In this document: positions 20,188-30,303 of the stretch, piece by piece
How the letters are laid out: every line of letters begins with the position of its first letter
How positions within the stretch are numbered: position 1 is the stretch's first letter
Origin: Citrobacter sp. MGH106
GTDB taxonomy: Bacteria > Pseudomonadota > Gammaproteobacteria > Enterobacterales > Enterobacteriaceae
Direction: 5' to 3'
Assembly (NCBI RefSeq): GCF_001037495.1
Contig: NZ_KQ089822.1
Coordinates: forward strand, 3,615,938-3,679,937
Length of the DNA: 64,000 nt
Notes under the pieces: generated by a model
What the model saw: the letters and a program-made list of their open reading frames with translations, nothing else
Told to the model about the DNA's origin: nothing
The model's database searches: none
Translations under genes and position numbers: made by a program

Positions 20188-20619
20188 GACGGTATCTCCT
20201 CGCTCTCATTGTCATATGCGGTAGGCGATTCTCTTCACGCTCCTGTGAGACAGCAGTTTGTAGGGTAAATGCCCGGTACCGCATAGGGCACAATAACAGG
20301 ATTTTCATTAAGTGTTAATCTGTTTACAAAAAAGTAACATAAAAAATTGGCTGAATCGTTAAGAATGGTATAGCGGAAAGAAAGGGCAAAATTCGAGCAC
20401 AAAAAACGCTGTGCAGCCGTAACTTGCAAGAGTGACCTTCCGAATATTCCAGCGGCTTTTCAACCATCAGATATAATTGTGTAATAAATGTTCACACTCT
20501 TTATCCGGACACTACGGGCGGTTTCCCAATAAAAGTCAAAACTGTAAAACACGGGTGATTGATACTCGCGGCAACAAGAACGCCTCACGGCACAACGCTT
20601 GTCTCGTTGGAGTCATTTT
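20188..20619. other. Divergent intergenic region acnB / yacH
   Basis: A 432-base gap between divergent starts. It must hold the acnB promoter(s) on the minus strand and the yacH promoter on the plus strand. It is AT-rich around 20290-20360 and 20455-20500. A TTGGAG ribosome site for yacH lies at about 20606-20611. I see no reading frame, tRNA or clear hairpin in it and could not assign specific CRP, ArcA or Fis sites by eye. Confidence 0.6.
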
Positions 20620-22206
20620 ATGAAGTTGCCCATTAAGCCACACCTGCTCGTCCTTTTGTGCAGTGCCGGGCTGTTTGCCGCCTCAGGCGTAATGCTCGTC
20701 AAAAGTCGCACAACGGAACCTGCAGCTCCTGCGCCTGTCGAGCAAGCCCCTGCCGCAGCGGCCCCCGCAGCCGCGCCAGCCGATCAACCTGCACCGACCG
20801 TAACGCCAACATACTCCGCCGCGCAAATCGATCAGTGGGTTGCGCCAATTGCGCTCTATCCCGATGCGTTGTTGTCGCAAATATTGATGGCCTCAACCTA
20901 CCCGGCCAACGTTATTCAGGCTGCGCAATGGTCGAAAGACAATCCCAAAATGCAGGGTGATGCCGCTATTCAGGCCGTAGCCGGACAACCGTGGGATCCT
21001 AGCGTGAAATCGCTGGTCGCGTTTCCTCAGTTGATGTCGCTGCTGGGAGAAAATCCGCCGTGGGTACAAAATCTGGGCGATGCTTTCCTCGCGCAACCAA
21101 AAGACGTCATGGATTCTGTTCAACGCCTGCGCTTACTGGCGCAGCAAACTGGTGCATTACAATCAACGCCGCAGCAGACTGTCACCACCGTGACAAAACC
21201 GGCACCCGCTAAAACCACCAGCAGCGAGTCGACAACAAGTGCCACGACTACCACGACCAGCCCGACGGTTATCAAGATTGAGTCTGCCGACCCACAGGTG
21301 GTTTACGTCCCCACCTATAACCCAAACACAGTTTACGGGACCTGGCCAAACACCGCCTATCCGCCGACCTATTTACCGCCATCACCCGGCGAGCAATTTG
21401 GCAACAGCTTTGTTAACGGTCTGGGCTTCAGCCTCGGTGTGGCGACAACCTATGCAATCTTCAGCAACATCGACTGGGATGATGATGACGACGACTGGGA
21501 TCACCACCACGATAATGATTACAACCACCATGGCAGTTATAACCGCAACGGTGATAACAACATCAATATCAACGTTGATAACTTCAATAAAATCAGTGGG
21601 CAGCGTCTAACTGATGCCAACCGCACCTGGCAGCATAATCCGGCGTATCGCGAAGGTGTACCGTACCCTAATAACCAGCTCAATAACCGTTTCCACTCCA
21701 CCAACTCAGCGACCGGGCTCAGTGCTACACAGCAAAAACCAGTCAACCGTGATAGCCAGCGTCAGGCGGCCATGTCCCAGATGGAGAAATCGACGGGGAA
21801 AACATTCCCTCAAACAACGCGTCCGGGGACTAAAGATGCACAGCGCCTGGCTTCAAACCAACAGTTGAAGCAGATTTCCCAGCGTAATAACTATCGTGGT
21901 TACGACACAAAACCGCAAACCGCGAAGCGGACATCCTCACAACAGCGAGAGAACCGCCAGGCAACACCGCAGAGACAGGAAAAACGGGTTTCGCAAACGG
22001 CGCAACAACGCGGTCATCAACAGCGAAATATGCAACAACGAACCAGCCAGCCACGCGCCAATGCGTTAAGTGGCAATGATAGCCGTTCAGGAAGTTGGCA
22101 GGCACAGCAACAGCGAGGCGCCCAGAGCCGGCAAATATCCCGCAACCAGGCATCGCGCCAGGCACCAGCCGGGCGTACTGAACACCGTGAATTCCGTCAT
22201 CGTTAA
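20620..22206 (+). CDS. yacH: DUF3300 protein YacH
   Basis: A 528-residue exported protein of unknown function. An N-terminal hydrophobic signal or anchor (about residues 7-30) is followed by an Ala/Pro-rich linker, and the DUF3300 domain AQIDQWVAPIALYPDALLSQILMASTYP starts near residue 70. Then come a Thr/Ser-rich stretch, an Asp/His cluster (DWDDDDDDWDHHHDND) and a long Gln/Arg-rich basic tail. It is shorter than K-12 YacH (about 617 residues), the variation being in low-complexity parts. The DUF2950 gene starts 10 bases later, so the two form an operon. Confidence 0.85.
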   Translation: MKLPIKPHLLVLLCSAGLFAASGVMLVKSRTTEPAAPAPVEQAPAAAAPAAAPADQPAPTVTPTYSAAQIDQWVAPIALYPDALLSQILMASTYPANVIQAAQWSKDNPKMQGDAAIQAVAGQPWDPSVKSLVAFPQLMSLLGENPPWVQNLGDAFLAQPKDVMDSVQRLRLLAQQTGALQSTPQQTVTTVTKPAPAKTTSSESTTSATTTTTSPTVIKIESADPQVVYVPTYNPNTVYGTWPNTAYPPTYLPPSPGEQFGNSFVNGLGFSLGVATTYAIFSNIDWDDDDDDWDHHHDNDYNHHGSYNRNGDNNININVDNFNKISGQRLTDANRTWQHNPAYREGVPYPNNQLNNRFHSTNSATGLSATQQKPVNRDSQRQAAMSQMEKSTGKTFPQTTRPGTKDAQRLASNQQLKQISQRNNYRGYDTKPQTAKRTSSQQRENRQATPQRQEKRVSQTAQQRGHQQRNMQQRTSQPRANALSGNDSRSGSWQAQQQRGAQSRQISRNQASRQAPAGRTEHREFRHR

Positions 22207-22216
22207 GGGAGCCGAC

Positions 22217-23011
22217 ATGAAAATACAATTACTCAGTGTGATAGTGCTGTTCATGGTTTCGTCCGTCGCGATGGCGCAACAACAATTCAGCACACCAGCT
22301 CAGGCAACCGATGCTCTGGTTAATGCCATCAGCGAGCAAAATGAAGGTGCCATGAGCAACCTGCTTGGGGAGAACTGGCGCGACTTTCTGCCGCCGGAAG
22401 GTGTGGATCCTGATGCCGTTGATCTCTTCCTGCGCGACTGGAAAGTGAAACATGACACCGTCATCAACGGTGATATGGCACATCTGATCGTCGGAGACAG
22501 TGACTGGCAGCTCCCAATCCCTGTGATCAAAACTGCCGATGGATGGCAATTTGATATGCAGGAAGCTGCCGAAGAGATCCAGACCCGCGAGATCGGTCGC
22601 AACGAGCTTGCCGCGATTGAAGCACTTCACGCGTATGTTGATGCGCAGCAAAGCTATTTTGCGATGAACCAGAAATATGCAAAGAAAATTGTCAGCTCAG
22701 ATGGCAAAAAGGACGGTCTTTATTGGCCGGTAGCCCCCGGTGAAGCACCCAGCCCTCTGGGTCCCGCCTTCAGTCCACAGGAACCAGGTACGGGTTATCA
22801 CGGTTATCATTTCCGCATACTTCCCGACAAAGCCAGTGGTTTTGCGATGATTGCCTGGCCCATCAGTTACAGTCATACCGGTGTAATGAGCTTTATTATT
22901 AGTGGGGATGATACGGTTTATCAGGCCAATCTTGGCGCAACATCCCAGCAGAAAGCGCAGGCAATGACCGAATACAGCCCTGATAAATCCTGGCAACCTG
23001 TAGCGCCCTGA
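22217..23011 (+). CDS. DUF2950 domain protein
   Basis: A 264-residue exported protein; residues 1-19 (MKIQLLSVIVLFMVSSVAMA) look like a cleavable signal peptide. The rest fits DUF2950: FSTPAQATDALVNAI at the start, a middle GRNELAAIEALHAYVDAQQSYF, and GYHGYHFRILPDKASGFAMIAWP near the end. Function unknown. AAGGGAG precedes the ATG at 22217. DUF2950 and DUF3300 genes are often neighbours in proteobacteria, so a joint envelope role is inferred. K-12 lacks it between yacH and lpd, as far as I recall. Confidence 0.85.
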   Translation: MKIQLLSVIVLFMVSSVAMAQQQFSTPAQATDALVNAISEQNEGAMSNLLGENWRDFLPPEGVDPDAVDLFLRDWKVKHDTVINGDMAHLIVGDSDWQLPIPVIKTADGWQFDMQEAAEEIQTREIGRNELAAIEALHAYVDAQQSYFAMNQKYAKKIVSSDGKKDGLYWPVAPGEAPSPLGPAFSPQEPGTGYHGYHFRILPDKASGFAMIAWPISYSHTGVMSFIISGDDTVYQANLGATSQQKAQAMTEYSPDKSWQPVAP

Positions 23012-23072
23012 GTCTCCAGCACTTTGGCTATACGGATCTAAAGCGTCAGATTAGTTGCTGTTATGCTTCAGG

Positions 23073-23103
23073 CAAAAAAAACGCCTCCGAAGAGGCGTTT
23101 TCA
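23073..23103 (-). terminator. lpd terminator (bidirectional)
   Basis: On the minus strand AACGCCTC-TTCG-GAGGCGTT is followed by a run of seven or more T residues, 14 bases past the lpd stop. The plus-strand reading also ends in TTTT, so it may serve the yacH operon as well. Confidence 0.9.
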
Positions 23104-23117
23104 CAAAAGTGGGAAGA

Positions 23118-24542
23118 TTATTTTTTCTTCGCTTTCGGGTTCGGCAGGTCGGTAATGCTACCTTCGAACACTTCTGCCGCCAGGCCCACAGACTCGTGCA
23201 GAGTCGGGTGCGCGTGGATGGTCAGCGCGATATCTTCAGCATCACAGCCCATTTCGATCGCCAGACCGATTTCACCCAGCAGCTCGCCGCCGTTGGTGCC
23301 GACAATCGCGCCACCGATAACACGGTGAGATTCTTTGTCGAAAATCAGTTTGGTCATACCGTCTGCGCAGTCGGAAGCGATAGCACGGCCAGAAGCAGCC
23401 CACGGGAAGGTGGCGGTTTCATAGCTGATGCCTTTTTCTTTCGCTTCTTTCTCAGTCAGGCCAACCCATGCAACTTCTGGTTCAGTGTACGCAATGGATG
23501 GGATAACTTTCGGATCGAAGTAGTGTTTCTTACCGGCGATAACTTCAGCAGCAACGTGACCTTCGTGAACACCTTTGTGCGCCAGCATCGGCTGACCGAC
23601 GATATCGCCGATTGCAAAGATGTGCGGTACGTTGGTACGCAGTTGTTTGTCAACACGGATGAAGCCACGGTCATCAACTTCCACGCCAGCTTTACCAGCG
23701 TCGAGGTTCTTACCGTTCGGCACACGACCGATAGCCACCAGCACGGCGTCATAACGCTGTGCTTCTGCCGGCGCTTTTTTGCCTTCCATGGAAACGTAAA
23801 TACCGTCTGCTTTTGCTTCAACGGCAGTCACTTTGGTTTCCAGCATCAGGTTGAATTTCTTGCTGATACGTTTGGTGAAGACTTTAACCACGTCTTTATC
23901 GGCAGCCGGGATAACCTGGTCAAACATTTCAACCACGTCGATCTCTGAACCCAGCGCATGGTACACAGTACCCATTTCCAGACCGATGATACCGCCACCC
24001 ATAACCAGCAGGCGTTTTGGTACGGTTTTCAGCTCCAGCGCGTCGGTGGAATCCCACACGCGCGGATCTTCATGCGGAATAAACGGCAGTTCGATCGGAC
24101 GGGAACCCGCCGCGATGATCGCGTTGTCGAAGTTGATCACGGTTTTGCCGTTTTCGCCTTCAACTTCCAGGGTGTTCGCCCCGGTAAATTTACCCAGACC
24201 GTTTACCACTTTCACTTTACGGCCTTTGGCCATACCAGCCAGCCCGCCAGTCAGTTGGGTGATAACTTTTTCTTTCCAGGTACGAATCTTGTCGATATCG
24301 GTTTTCGGCTCGCCGAAAACAATACCGTGCTCTGCCAGTGCTTTGGCTTCTTCGATAACTTTTGCTACGTGCAACAGTGCTTTAGAAGGGATACAGCCGA
24401 CGTTCAGACAAACACCACCGAGGGTGCTGTAACGTTCTACGATGACGGTCTCCAGACCTAAATCTGCGCAACGGAAGGCAGCAGAGTAACCTGCAGGGCC
24501 TGCCCCAAGTACCACGACCTGAGTTTTGATTTCAGTGCTCAT
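23118..24542 (-). CDS. lpd: Dihydrolipoamide dehydrogenase (E3)
   Basis: FAD enzyme that reoxidises lipoamide in the pyruvate and 2-oxoglutarate dehydrogenase complexes and in the glycine cleavage system. The 474-residue protein has the FAD motif GAGPAGYSAA, the redox pair Cys45/Cys50 in GGVCLNVGCIPSK, the NAD motif GGGIIGLEMG, and the catalytic HAHPTLHE near the C-terminus. The ATG at 24542 is preferred over the adjacent 24545 because GAGG is then 5 bases upstream and the length matches E. coli. It has its own promoter besides read-through from aceF. Confidence 0.98.
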   Translation of the reverse strand: MSTEIKTQVVVLGAGPAGYSAAFRCADLGLETVIVERYSTLGGVCLNVGCIPSKALLHVAKVIEEAKALAEHGIVFGEPKTDIDKIRTWKEKVITQLTGGLAGMAKGRKVKVVNGLGKFTGANTLEVEGENGKTVINFDNAIIAAGSRPIELPFIPHEDPRVWDSTDALELKTVPKRLLVMGGGIIGLEMGTVYHALGSEIDVVEMFDQVIPAADKDVVKVFTKRISKKFNLMLETKVTAVEAKADGIYVSMEGKKAPAEAQRYDAVLVAIGRVPNGKNLDAGKAGVEVDDRGFIRVDKQLRTNVPHIFAIGDIVGQPMLAHKGVHEGHVAAEVIAGKKHYFDPKVIPSIAYTEPEVAWVGLTEKEAKEKGISYETATFPWAASGRAIASDCADGMTKLIFDKESHRVIGGAIVGTNGGELLGEIGLAIEMGCDAEDIALTIHAHPTLHESVGLAAEVFEGSITDLPNPKAKKK

Positions 24543-24600
24543 CATGACCTCTTAATTTATACCCGTCGTCCACCGGGTCGTTCTATCCGCCAGTATTTTA

Positions 24601-24620
24601 CAAAATTGTTAACAATTTTG
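24601..24620. promoter_or_regulatory. 20-bp palindrome in the lpd promoter region
   Basis: CAAAATTGTTAACAATTTTG is a perfect palindrome 58 bases upstream of the lpd start. On the minus strand it runs into TGTAAAAT, a plausible -10 element. The GTTAACAAT core resembles ArcA-type sites; ArcA repression of lpd is known in E. coli, but the assignment to this exact site is an inference. Confidence 0.6.
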
Positions 24621-24684
24621 AAACAACAAACGGCAACCGATTTGTCTTTCGCACAATAACCTCACTGACTTCATGAGATTACCA

Positions 24685-24714
24685 GAAAAAAGCCGGCCGT
24701 CGGGCCGGCTTTTT
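24685..24714 (-). terminator. Terminator between aceF and lpd
   Basis: AGCCGGCC-GTCG-GGCCGGCT with A-run and T-run flanks on both sides forms a strong bidirectional hairpin directly after the aceF stop. It probably attenuates rather than blocks read-through into lpd. Confidence 0.85.
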
Positions 24715-24717
24715 CGC

Positions 24718-26601
24718 TTACATCACCAGACGGCGAATGTCAGACAGCGTGTTGTTGATGATGGTGATAAAGCGAGCACCATCAGCACCGTCAATCACGC
24801 GGTGGTCGAAGGAGAGTGAAATCGGCATCATCAGACGCGGAGTAAACTCTTTACCGTTCCACACCGGTTCAATAGCAGACTTGGACACGCCGAGAATAGC
24901 CACTTCAGGCGCGTTCACAATCGGTGCGAAATGGGTAGTACCCAGGCCGCCGATGCTGGAGATAGTGAAGCAACCGCCCTGCATTTCGCCAGCAGTCAGC
25001 TTACCATCACGCGCTTTCTTGGAGATCGTAGTCAGTTCACGAGACAGCTCGGTAATGCTCTTCTTGTTCACGTCTTTAAAGACCGGAACGACCAGACCAT
25101 TCGGGGTATCAACCGCAACACCGATGTTGATGTATTTCTTCAGCGTCAGCTTCTGGCCATCTTCGGACAGGGAGCTGTTAAAGCGTGGCATCTGCTCAAG
25201 AGCAGCGGCAACGGCTTTCATGATGAAGACAACTGGTGTGAATTTCACGTCCAGTTTACGTTTCTCAGCTTCGGCGTTCTGCTGTTTACGGAACGCTTCC
25301 AGATCGGTGATATCGGTTTTGTCGAAGTGAGTAACATGCGGGATCATCACCCAGTTACGGCTCAGGTTAGCACCAGAGATTTTCTGGATACGGCCCAGTT
25401 CCACTTCCTCGATTTCACCAAACTTGCTGAAGTCCACTTTCGGCCAAGGCAGCATGCCCGGAATACCGCCGCCAGCCGCAGCTGCCGGTGCAGATTCAGC
25501 GCGTTTAACCGCATCTTTCACGTAAGCCTGAACGTCTTCGCGCAGGATACGACCTTTACGGCCCGTCCCTTTCACTTTCGCCAGGTTCACACCAAATTCG
25601 CGCGCCAGGCGACGAATCAGCGGAGTCGCGTGGACGTAAGCATCGTTTTCTGCGAAGTCAGATTTACCTTCAGCTTTCGCCGCCGGAGCAGGTGCAGCAG
25701 CCTGTGCAGGTGCTGCGGCCGGAGCCGGGGCAGCGGCTTGTGCCGGAGCGGCAGCTGGTGCTGCGCCTTCTACTTCGAAGATCATAATCAGAGAACCGGT
25801 TTTCACTTTGTCGCCAGTACTGATTTTGATTTCTTTAACGGTACCCGCGAACGGAGCCGGCACTTCCATAGACGCTTTGTCACCTTCAACGGTGATCAGT
25901 GACTGCTCAGCGGCAATTTTATCGCCCACTTTCACCATCACTTCGGTCACTTCAACTTCGTCACCGCCGATGTCCGGTACATTAACTTCTTTAGAACCCG
26001 TGGCAGCCGGAGCCGCCGCTGCGGCTGGTGCAGCAGCCTGAGCAGCTGCAGGCGCGCTGCCTGCTACTTCGAAGACCATGATCAGGGAGCCGGTAGACAC
26101 TTTGTCGCCAGTGCTGATTTTGATCTCTTTCACGGTGCCCGCGAACGGTGCCGGGACTTCCATAGAGGCTTTGTCGCCTTCTACAGTAATCAGAGACTGT
26201 TCAGCCGCAACGGTGTCGCCCACTTTGACCATGATCTCAGTGACTTCAACTTCGTCACCGCCGATGTCCGGTACGTGTACATCTTTCGCTGCCGCAGCAG
26301 CAGGAGCAGCTGCAGGAGCGGCTTCTTTCTTCTCTTCTGCCGGAGCAGGTGCAGCAGCTGCTGCACCGTCGGCGGAATCGAAAATCATGATCAGTTTGCC
26401 GGTCTCAGTTTTATCGCCAACAGAGACTTTAATCTCTTTAACGATACCCGCCTGAGGGGACGGAACTTCCATAGAGGCTTTGTCGCCTTCTACGGTGATC
26501 AGCGACTGTTCAGCTTCAACTTTGTCGCCCACTTTGACCAGGATCTCGGTGATTTCAACTTCATCAGCCCCGATGTCCGGTACATTGATTTCGATAGCCA
26601 T
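24718..26601 (-). CDS. aceF: Pyruvate dehydrogenase E2, dihydrolipoyl acetyltransferase
   Basis: Core of the pyruvate dehydrogenase complex, passing acetyl groups to CoA. The 627-residue protein has three tandem lipoyl domains, each with the lysine motif [10 protein letters not shown], joined by Ala/Pro-rich flexible linkers. An E3/E1-binding domain follows ([17 protein letters not shown]), then the catalytic domain ending with [14 protein letters not shown] (catalytic His and Asp). It is about 3 residues shorter than K-12, from linker variation. It lies 14 bases after aceE in the operon. Confidence 0.98.
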   Translation of the reverse strand: MAIEINVPDIGADEVEITEILVKVGDKVEAEQSLITVEGDKASMEVPSPQAGIVKEIKVSVGDKTETGKLIMIFDSADGAAAAAPAPAEEKKEAAPAAAPAAAAAKDVHVPDIGGDEVEVTEIMVKVGDTVAAEQSLITVEGDKASMEVPAPFAGTVKEIKISTGDKVSTGSLIMVFEVAGSAPAAAQAAAPAAAAAPAATGSKEVNVPDIGGDEVEVTEVMVKVGDKIAAEQSLITVEGDKASMEVPAPFAGTVKEIKISTGDKVKTGSLIMIFEVEGAAPAAAPAQAAAPAPAAAPAQAAAPAPAAKAEGKSDFAENDAYVHATPLIRRLAREFGVNLAKVKGTGRKGRILREDVQAYVKDAVKRAESAPAAAAGGGIPGMLPWPKVDFSKFGEIEEVELGRIQKISGANLSRNWVMIPHVTHFDKTDITDLEAFRKQQNAEAEKRKLDVKFTPVVFIMKAVAAALEQMPRFNSSLSEDGQKLTLKKYINIGVAVDTPNGLVVPVFKDVNKKSITELSRELTTISKKARDGKLTAGEMQGGCFTISSIGGLGTTHFAPIVNAPEVAILGVSKSAIEPVWNGKEFTPRLMMPISLSFDHRVIDGADGARFITIINNTLSDIRRLVM

Positions 26602-26615
26602 TATTCTTTTACCTC

Positions 26616-29279
26616 TTACGCCAGACGCGGGTTAACTTTATCTGCATCGATATTGAATTTAGTGATAGCGTCAGCAACCACTTTCTTATCGATTTCGCCA
26701 CGTTTAGCCAGTTCGCCCAGTGCCGCTACAACCACATAAGAAGCGTCAACTTCGAAGTGGTGACGCAGGTTTTCACGGCTGTCAGAGCGACCGAAGCCGT
26801 CAGTACCCAGTACACGGTAATCATCAGCCGGTACGTAAGTACGAACCTGTTCGGCAAACAGTTTCATATAGTCAGTAGATGCTACAGCCGGCGCGTCGTT
26901 CATCACCTGAGCAATGTACGGAACGCGTGGGGTTTCCAGCGGATGCAGCATGTTCCAGCGCTCACAATCCTGGCCATCACGCGCCAGTTCAGTGAAGGAC
27001 GTGACGCTATACACGTCAGAACCTACGCCGTAGTCGTTCGCCAGGATCTGCGCTGCTTCACGTACGTGACGCAGAATAGAACCGGAGCCCAGCAGCTGAA
27101 CTTTACCTTTGCTACCTTCGAGGGTTTCGAGTTTGTAGATACCTTTACGGATACCTTCCTCGGCACCTGCTGGCATTGCCGGCATGTGGTAGTTTTCGTT
27201 CAGCGTGGTGATGTAGTAGTAAACGTTCTCTTGTTTCTCGCCGTACATGCGCTCCAGACCATCATGCATGATGACTGCAACTTCGTACGCGTAAGACGGA
27301 TCGTAAGAGATACAGTTCGGGATAGTCAGAGACTGAATATGGCTGTGACCATCTTCGTGCTGCAGACCTTCACCGTTCAGCGTTGTACGACCGGAAGTAC
27401 CACCGATCAGGAAGCCGCGCGCCTGCTGATCGCCCGCCTGCCAGCACAGGTCGCCGATACGCTGGAACCCGAACATGGAGTAGTAAATGTAGAACGGGAT
27501 CATCGGCAGATCGTTGGTGCTGTAAGAGGTCGCAGCAGCCAACCAGGACGCGCCAGCACCCAGTTCGTTGATACCTTCCTGCAGGATCTGACCTTTCTCG
27601 TCTTCTTTGTAGTAAGCAACCTGCTCACGGTCCTGCGGAGTGTACTGCTGGCCGTTCGGGCTGTAGATACCGATCTGGCGGAACAGACCTTCCATACCGA
27701 AAGTACGTGCTTCGTCGGCGATGATCGGCACCAGACGATCTTTGATCGACTTGTTCTTCAGCATCACGTTCAGGGCACGAACGAAAGCGATAGTGGTGGA
27801 GATTTCTTTGTTCTGCTCTTCCAGCAGCGCACCGAAGTCTTCCAGAGCCGGCAGCTCCAGTTTCTCGGTGAAGTTCGGCTGACGAGCCGGCAGGTAACCG
27901 TGCAGTTTCTGACGCTGAGCGTGCAGATAGGTATGCTCTTCAGAACCTTCCGGGAAGGTAATGTAAGACAGGTTTTCAACCTGCTCATCGGTTACAGGAA
28001 CGTTGAAACGGTCGCGGATGTAACGCACGCCGTCCATGTTCATTTTCTTAACCTGGTGCGCGATGTTTTTACCTTCAGCGGTGTCACCCATGCCGTAACC
28101 TTTGATGGTATGGGCGAGGATTACAGTTGCTTTGCCTTTGGTTTCCTGCGCTTTTTTCAGTGCTGCGTAGACTTTCTTCGGATCGTGACCACCACGGTTC
28201 AGAGCCCAAATCTGTTCGTCAGTCCAGTCAGCAACCAGTGCTGCGGTTTCCGGGTATTTACCGAAGAAGTGCTCACGAACGTAAGCGCCATCTTTGGATT
28301 TGAAGGTCTGGTAGTCGCCATCAACGGTTTCGTTCATCAGTTGGATCAGTTTACCGCTGGTGTCTTTACGCAGCAGCTCATCCCAACGACCGCCCCACAT
28401 GACTTTGATCACGTTCCAGCCAGCGCCCGCGAAGATGCCTTCCAGTTCGTTAACAATCTTGCCGTTACCGGTGACCGGGCCGTCAAGACGCTGCAGGTTA
28501 CAGTTGATAACAAAGACCAGGTTGTCCAGTTTTTCACGGGTCGCGATGGTGATCGCACCTTTAGATTCTGGCTCATCCATCTCGCCGTCGCCCAGGAAGG
28601 CGTAAACGGTTTGTTTAGAGGTATCTTTCAGACCACGGTGTTCCAGATACTTCAGGAATTTAGCCTGGTAGATAGCACCGATTGGACCCAGACCCATAGA
28701 AACGGTCGGGAACTGCCAGAATTCTGGCATCAGTTTCGGGTGCGGGTAGGAAGACAGGCCTTTGCCATGAACTTCCTGACGGAAGTTGTTCATCTGCTCT
28801 TCAGTCAGACGACCTTCCAGGAATGCGCGTGCATAGATGCCCGGAGAGATGTGGCCCTGGAAGTAAATCAGGTCGCCGCCATCCTGCTCGTTGCGTGCAC
28901 GGAAGAAATGGTTGAAGCAAACATCATATACCGTTGCGGAGGACTGGAAGGATGCCATGTGGCCACCCAGCTCGAGGTCCTTTTTAGACGCACGCAGTAC
29001 GGTCATGATGGCGTTCCAGCGGATAGCAGAACGAATACGACGCTCCAGCTCCAGATTGCCCGGGTATTCCGGTTCATCTTCAACGGCAATAGTGTTTATA
29101 TAATTGCTGGCCCCTGCACCTGCCGCTACTTTCACGCCGCCTTTGCGGGCTTCTGAAAGCAGTTGGTCGATCAGATACTGAGCACGCTCAACACCTTCTT
29201 CACGGATGACCGATTCGATCGCCTGTAGCCAGTCGCGAGTTTCGATCGGATCCACGTCATTTGGGAAACGTTCTGACAT
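26616..29279 (-). CDS. aceE: Pyruvate dehydrogenase E1 component
   Basis: Thiamine diphosphate enzyme that decarboxylates pyruvate and acetylates the lipoyl groups of AceF. The 887-residue protein is the homodimeric E1 type. The ThDP/Mg motif runs from GDGEMDEPE to NCNLQRLDG, and HTIKGYGMG lies in the active-site loop region. It is cotranscribed from the pdhR promoter; a long hairpin lies in the pdhR-aceE gap. Confidence 0.98.
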   Translation of the reverse strand: MSERFPNDVDPIETRDWLQAIESVIREEGVERAQYLIDQLLSEARKGGVKVAAGAGASNYINTIAVEDEPEYPGNLELERRIRSAIRWNAIMTVLRASKKDLELGGHMASFQSSATVYDVCFNHFFRARNEQDGGDLIYFQGHISPGIYARAFLEGRLTEEQMNNFRQEVHGKGLSSYPHPKLMPEFWQFPTVSMGLGPIGAIYQAKFLKYLEHRGLKDTSKQTVYAFLGDGEMDEPESKGAITIATREKLDNLVFVINCNLQRLDGPVTGNGKIVNELEGIFAGAGWNVIKVMWGGRWDELLRKDTSGKLIQLMNETVDGDYQTFKSKDGAYVREHFFGKYPETAALVADWTDEQIWALNRGGHDPKKVYAALKKAQETKGKATVILAHTIKGYGMGDTAEGKNIAHQVKKMNMDGVRYIRDRFNVPVTDEQVENLSYITFPEGSEEHTYLHAQRQKLHGYLPARQPNFTEKLELPALEDFGALLEEQNKEISTTIAFVRALNVMLKNKSIKDRLVPIIADEARTFGMEGLFRQIGIYSPNGQQYTPQDREQVAYYKEDEKGQILQEGINELGAGASWLAAATSYSTNDLPMIPFYIYYSMFGFQRIGDLCWQAGDQQARGFLIGGTSGRTTLNGEGLQHEDGHSHIQSLTIPNCISYDPSYAYEVAVIMHDGLERMYGEKQENVYYYITTLNENYHMPAMPAGAEEGIRKGIYKLETLEGSKGKVQLLGSGSILRHVREAAQILANDYGVGSDVYSVTSFTELARDGQDCERWNMLHPLETPRVPYIAQVMNDAPAVASTDYMKLFAEQVRTYVPADDYRVLGTDGFGRSDSRENLRHHFEVDASYVVVAALGELAKRGEIDKKVVADAITKFNIDADKVNPRLA

Positions 29280-29318
29280 GGGGGTATTCCTTATCTATCT
29301 AGTACGTTGAGTTATCTG

Positions 29319-29368
29319 GAACCTGTCCCATTGTGTTCTTGCTCGCAAGAGCACAATAAGACAGGTTC
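29319..29368 (-). promoter_or_regulatory. Long hairpin in the aceE leader
   Basis: The outer stem is GAACCTGTC with GACAGGTTC (9 bp), then ATTGTG with CACAAT, then TCTTGC with GCAAGA around a 2-base loop, interrupted by a small internal loop. No T-run follows, so it is not a simple terminator. It lies between pdhR and aceE and could act in RNA processing or stability. Confidence 0.65.
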
Positions 29369-29444
29369 TGCGTTTAGTTGCCGCGCACTTTAATTGGCGC
29401 ATGATTTACAACATCTTCTGGTTAACTTTCTGCCAGAAAAATCA

Positions 29445-30209
29445 CTAATTCTTTCGTTGCTCCAGACGGCGTAAGGCGCGTTCACGACGGCTTTCCTCAC
29501 GACTTCTGTCCAGCAAAATTTCTTCGATAAACGCCAGATGACGGTGGGACGCTTCGCGTGCCTCTTCTGGCTTACCGGCAATAATTGCCTCAAAAATACG
29601 GGTGCGGTGACTGCTAACCAGTGGCAGCATTTCCCGACGCGCATACAGCAATTCAAAGTTTTGGCGGACGTTCTGGGCCAACATGGGCTCCATACACCTT
29701 AGCAAATGGAGGAGCACTACATTGTGTGCCGCCTCAGTGACAGCAATTTGATACTGGAGAACCGCATCAGACTCGCCGTCAAGATCGCCGGACTGTTGAG
29801 CAAGCTCGATTGCATGGTGGAGTTCACGGATACGCGTTTTATCTTCATCCGTGCTGCGCAGTGCTGCGTAATATGCAGCAATACCTTCCAGCGCATGACG
29901 CGTCTCAAGCAGGTCAAACTGGGATTCAGGATGGTCGGAGAGCAGTTCGACCAGTGGGTCGCTAAAGCTCTGCCACAGGCTACTCTGCACAAAAGTGCCA
30001 CCGCCCTGACGACGAAGCAGCAAACCCTTCGCTTCAAGGCGTTGGATCGCCTCGCGTAAAGAGGGGCGGGATACGTCGAACTGTTTTGCCAGCTCGCGTT
30101 CCGGTGGGAGTTTTTCTCCGGGGCGAAGTGTCCCCTCAAGAATTAAAAACTCCAGCTGCTGCTCAATCACATCGGAGAGTTTTGGTTGGCGGATTTTGCT
30201 GTAGGCCAT
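29445..30209 (-). CDS. pdhR: Pyruvate-responsive GntR regulator PdhR
   Basis: Repressor of the pyruvate dehydrogenase operon and of several respiratory genes; pyruvate releases it. The 254-residue protein has an N-terminal winged helix-turn-helix ([31 protein letters not shown], interrupted here only for description) and a C-terminal FadR-type (FCD) ligand domain including the ETRHALEG and [11 protein letters not shown] helices. It is the first gene of pdhR-aceEF-lpd and is autoregulated through the operator upstream. Confidence 0.97.
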   Translation of the reverse strand: MAYSKIRQPKLSDVIEQQLEFLILEGTLRPGEKLPPERELAKQFDVSRPSLREAIQRLEAKGLLLRRQGGGTFVQSSLWQSFSDPLVELLSDHPESQFDLLETRHALEGIAAYYAALRSTDEDKTRIRELHHAIELAQQSGDLDGESDAVLQYQIAVTEAAHNVVLLHLLRCMEPMLAQNVRQNFELLYARREMLPLVSSHRTRIFEAIIAGKPEEAREASHRHLAFIEEILLDRSREESRRERALRRLEQRKN

Positions 30210-30241
30210 GATTTCCTGTCTTAAGCCATTTGCCCGAAGTC

Positions 30242-30258
30242 AATTGGTCTTACCAATT
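30242..30258. promoter_or_regulatory. PdhR operator
   Basis: AATTGGTCTTACCAATT is a near-perfect dyad matching the PdhR consensus ATTGG-N-ACCAAT type site. It lies just downstream of the pdhR -10 element, in the position expected for repression of the operon. Confidence 0.92.
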
Positions 30259-30274
30259 TCATGTTCTTGACGCT

Positions 30275-30303
30275 AAAGTAACAAAGTATTCACCTTCTGT
30301 CCA
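30275..30303 (-). promoter_or_regulatory. pdhR promoter
   Basis: On the minus strand -35 TGGACA and -10 TACTTT are separated by 17 bases. The PdhR operator follows about 17 bases later. Confidence 0.7.

Noticed and set aside
25700-26400. Repeated DNA that could look like a repeat array
   Set aside because: It is the three lipoyl domains and Ala/Pro linkers of aceF, a coding repeat and not a CRISPR or tandem-repeat locus.
26757-29156. An 800-codon open frame on the plus strand opposite aceE
   Set aside because: It is the antisense shadow of the highly expressed, codon-biased aceE gene; the translation has no recognisable domain and no ribosome site.
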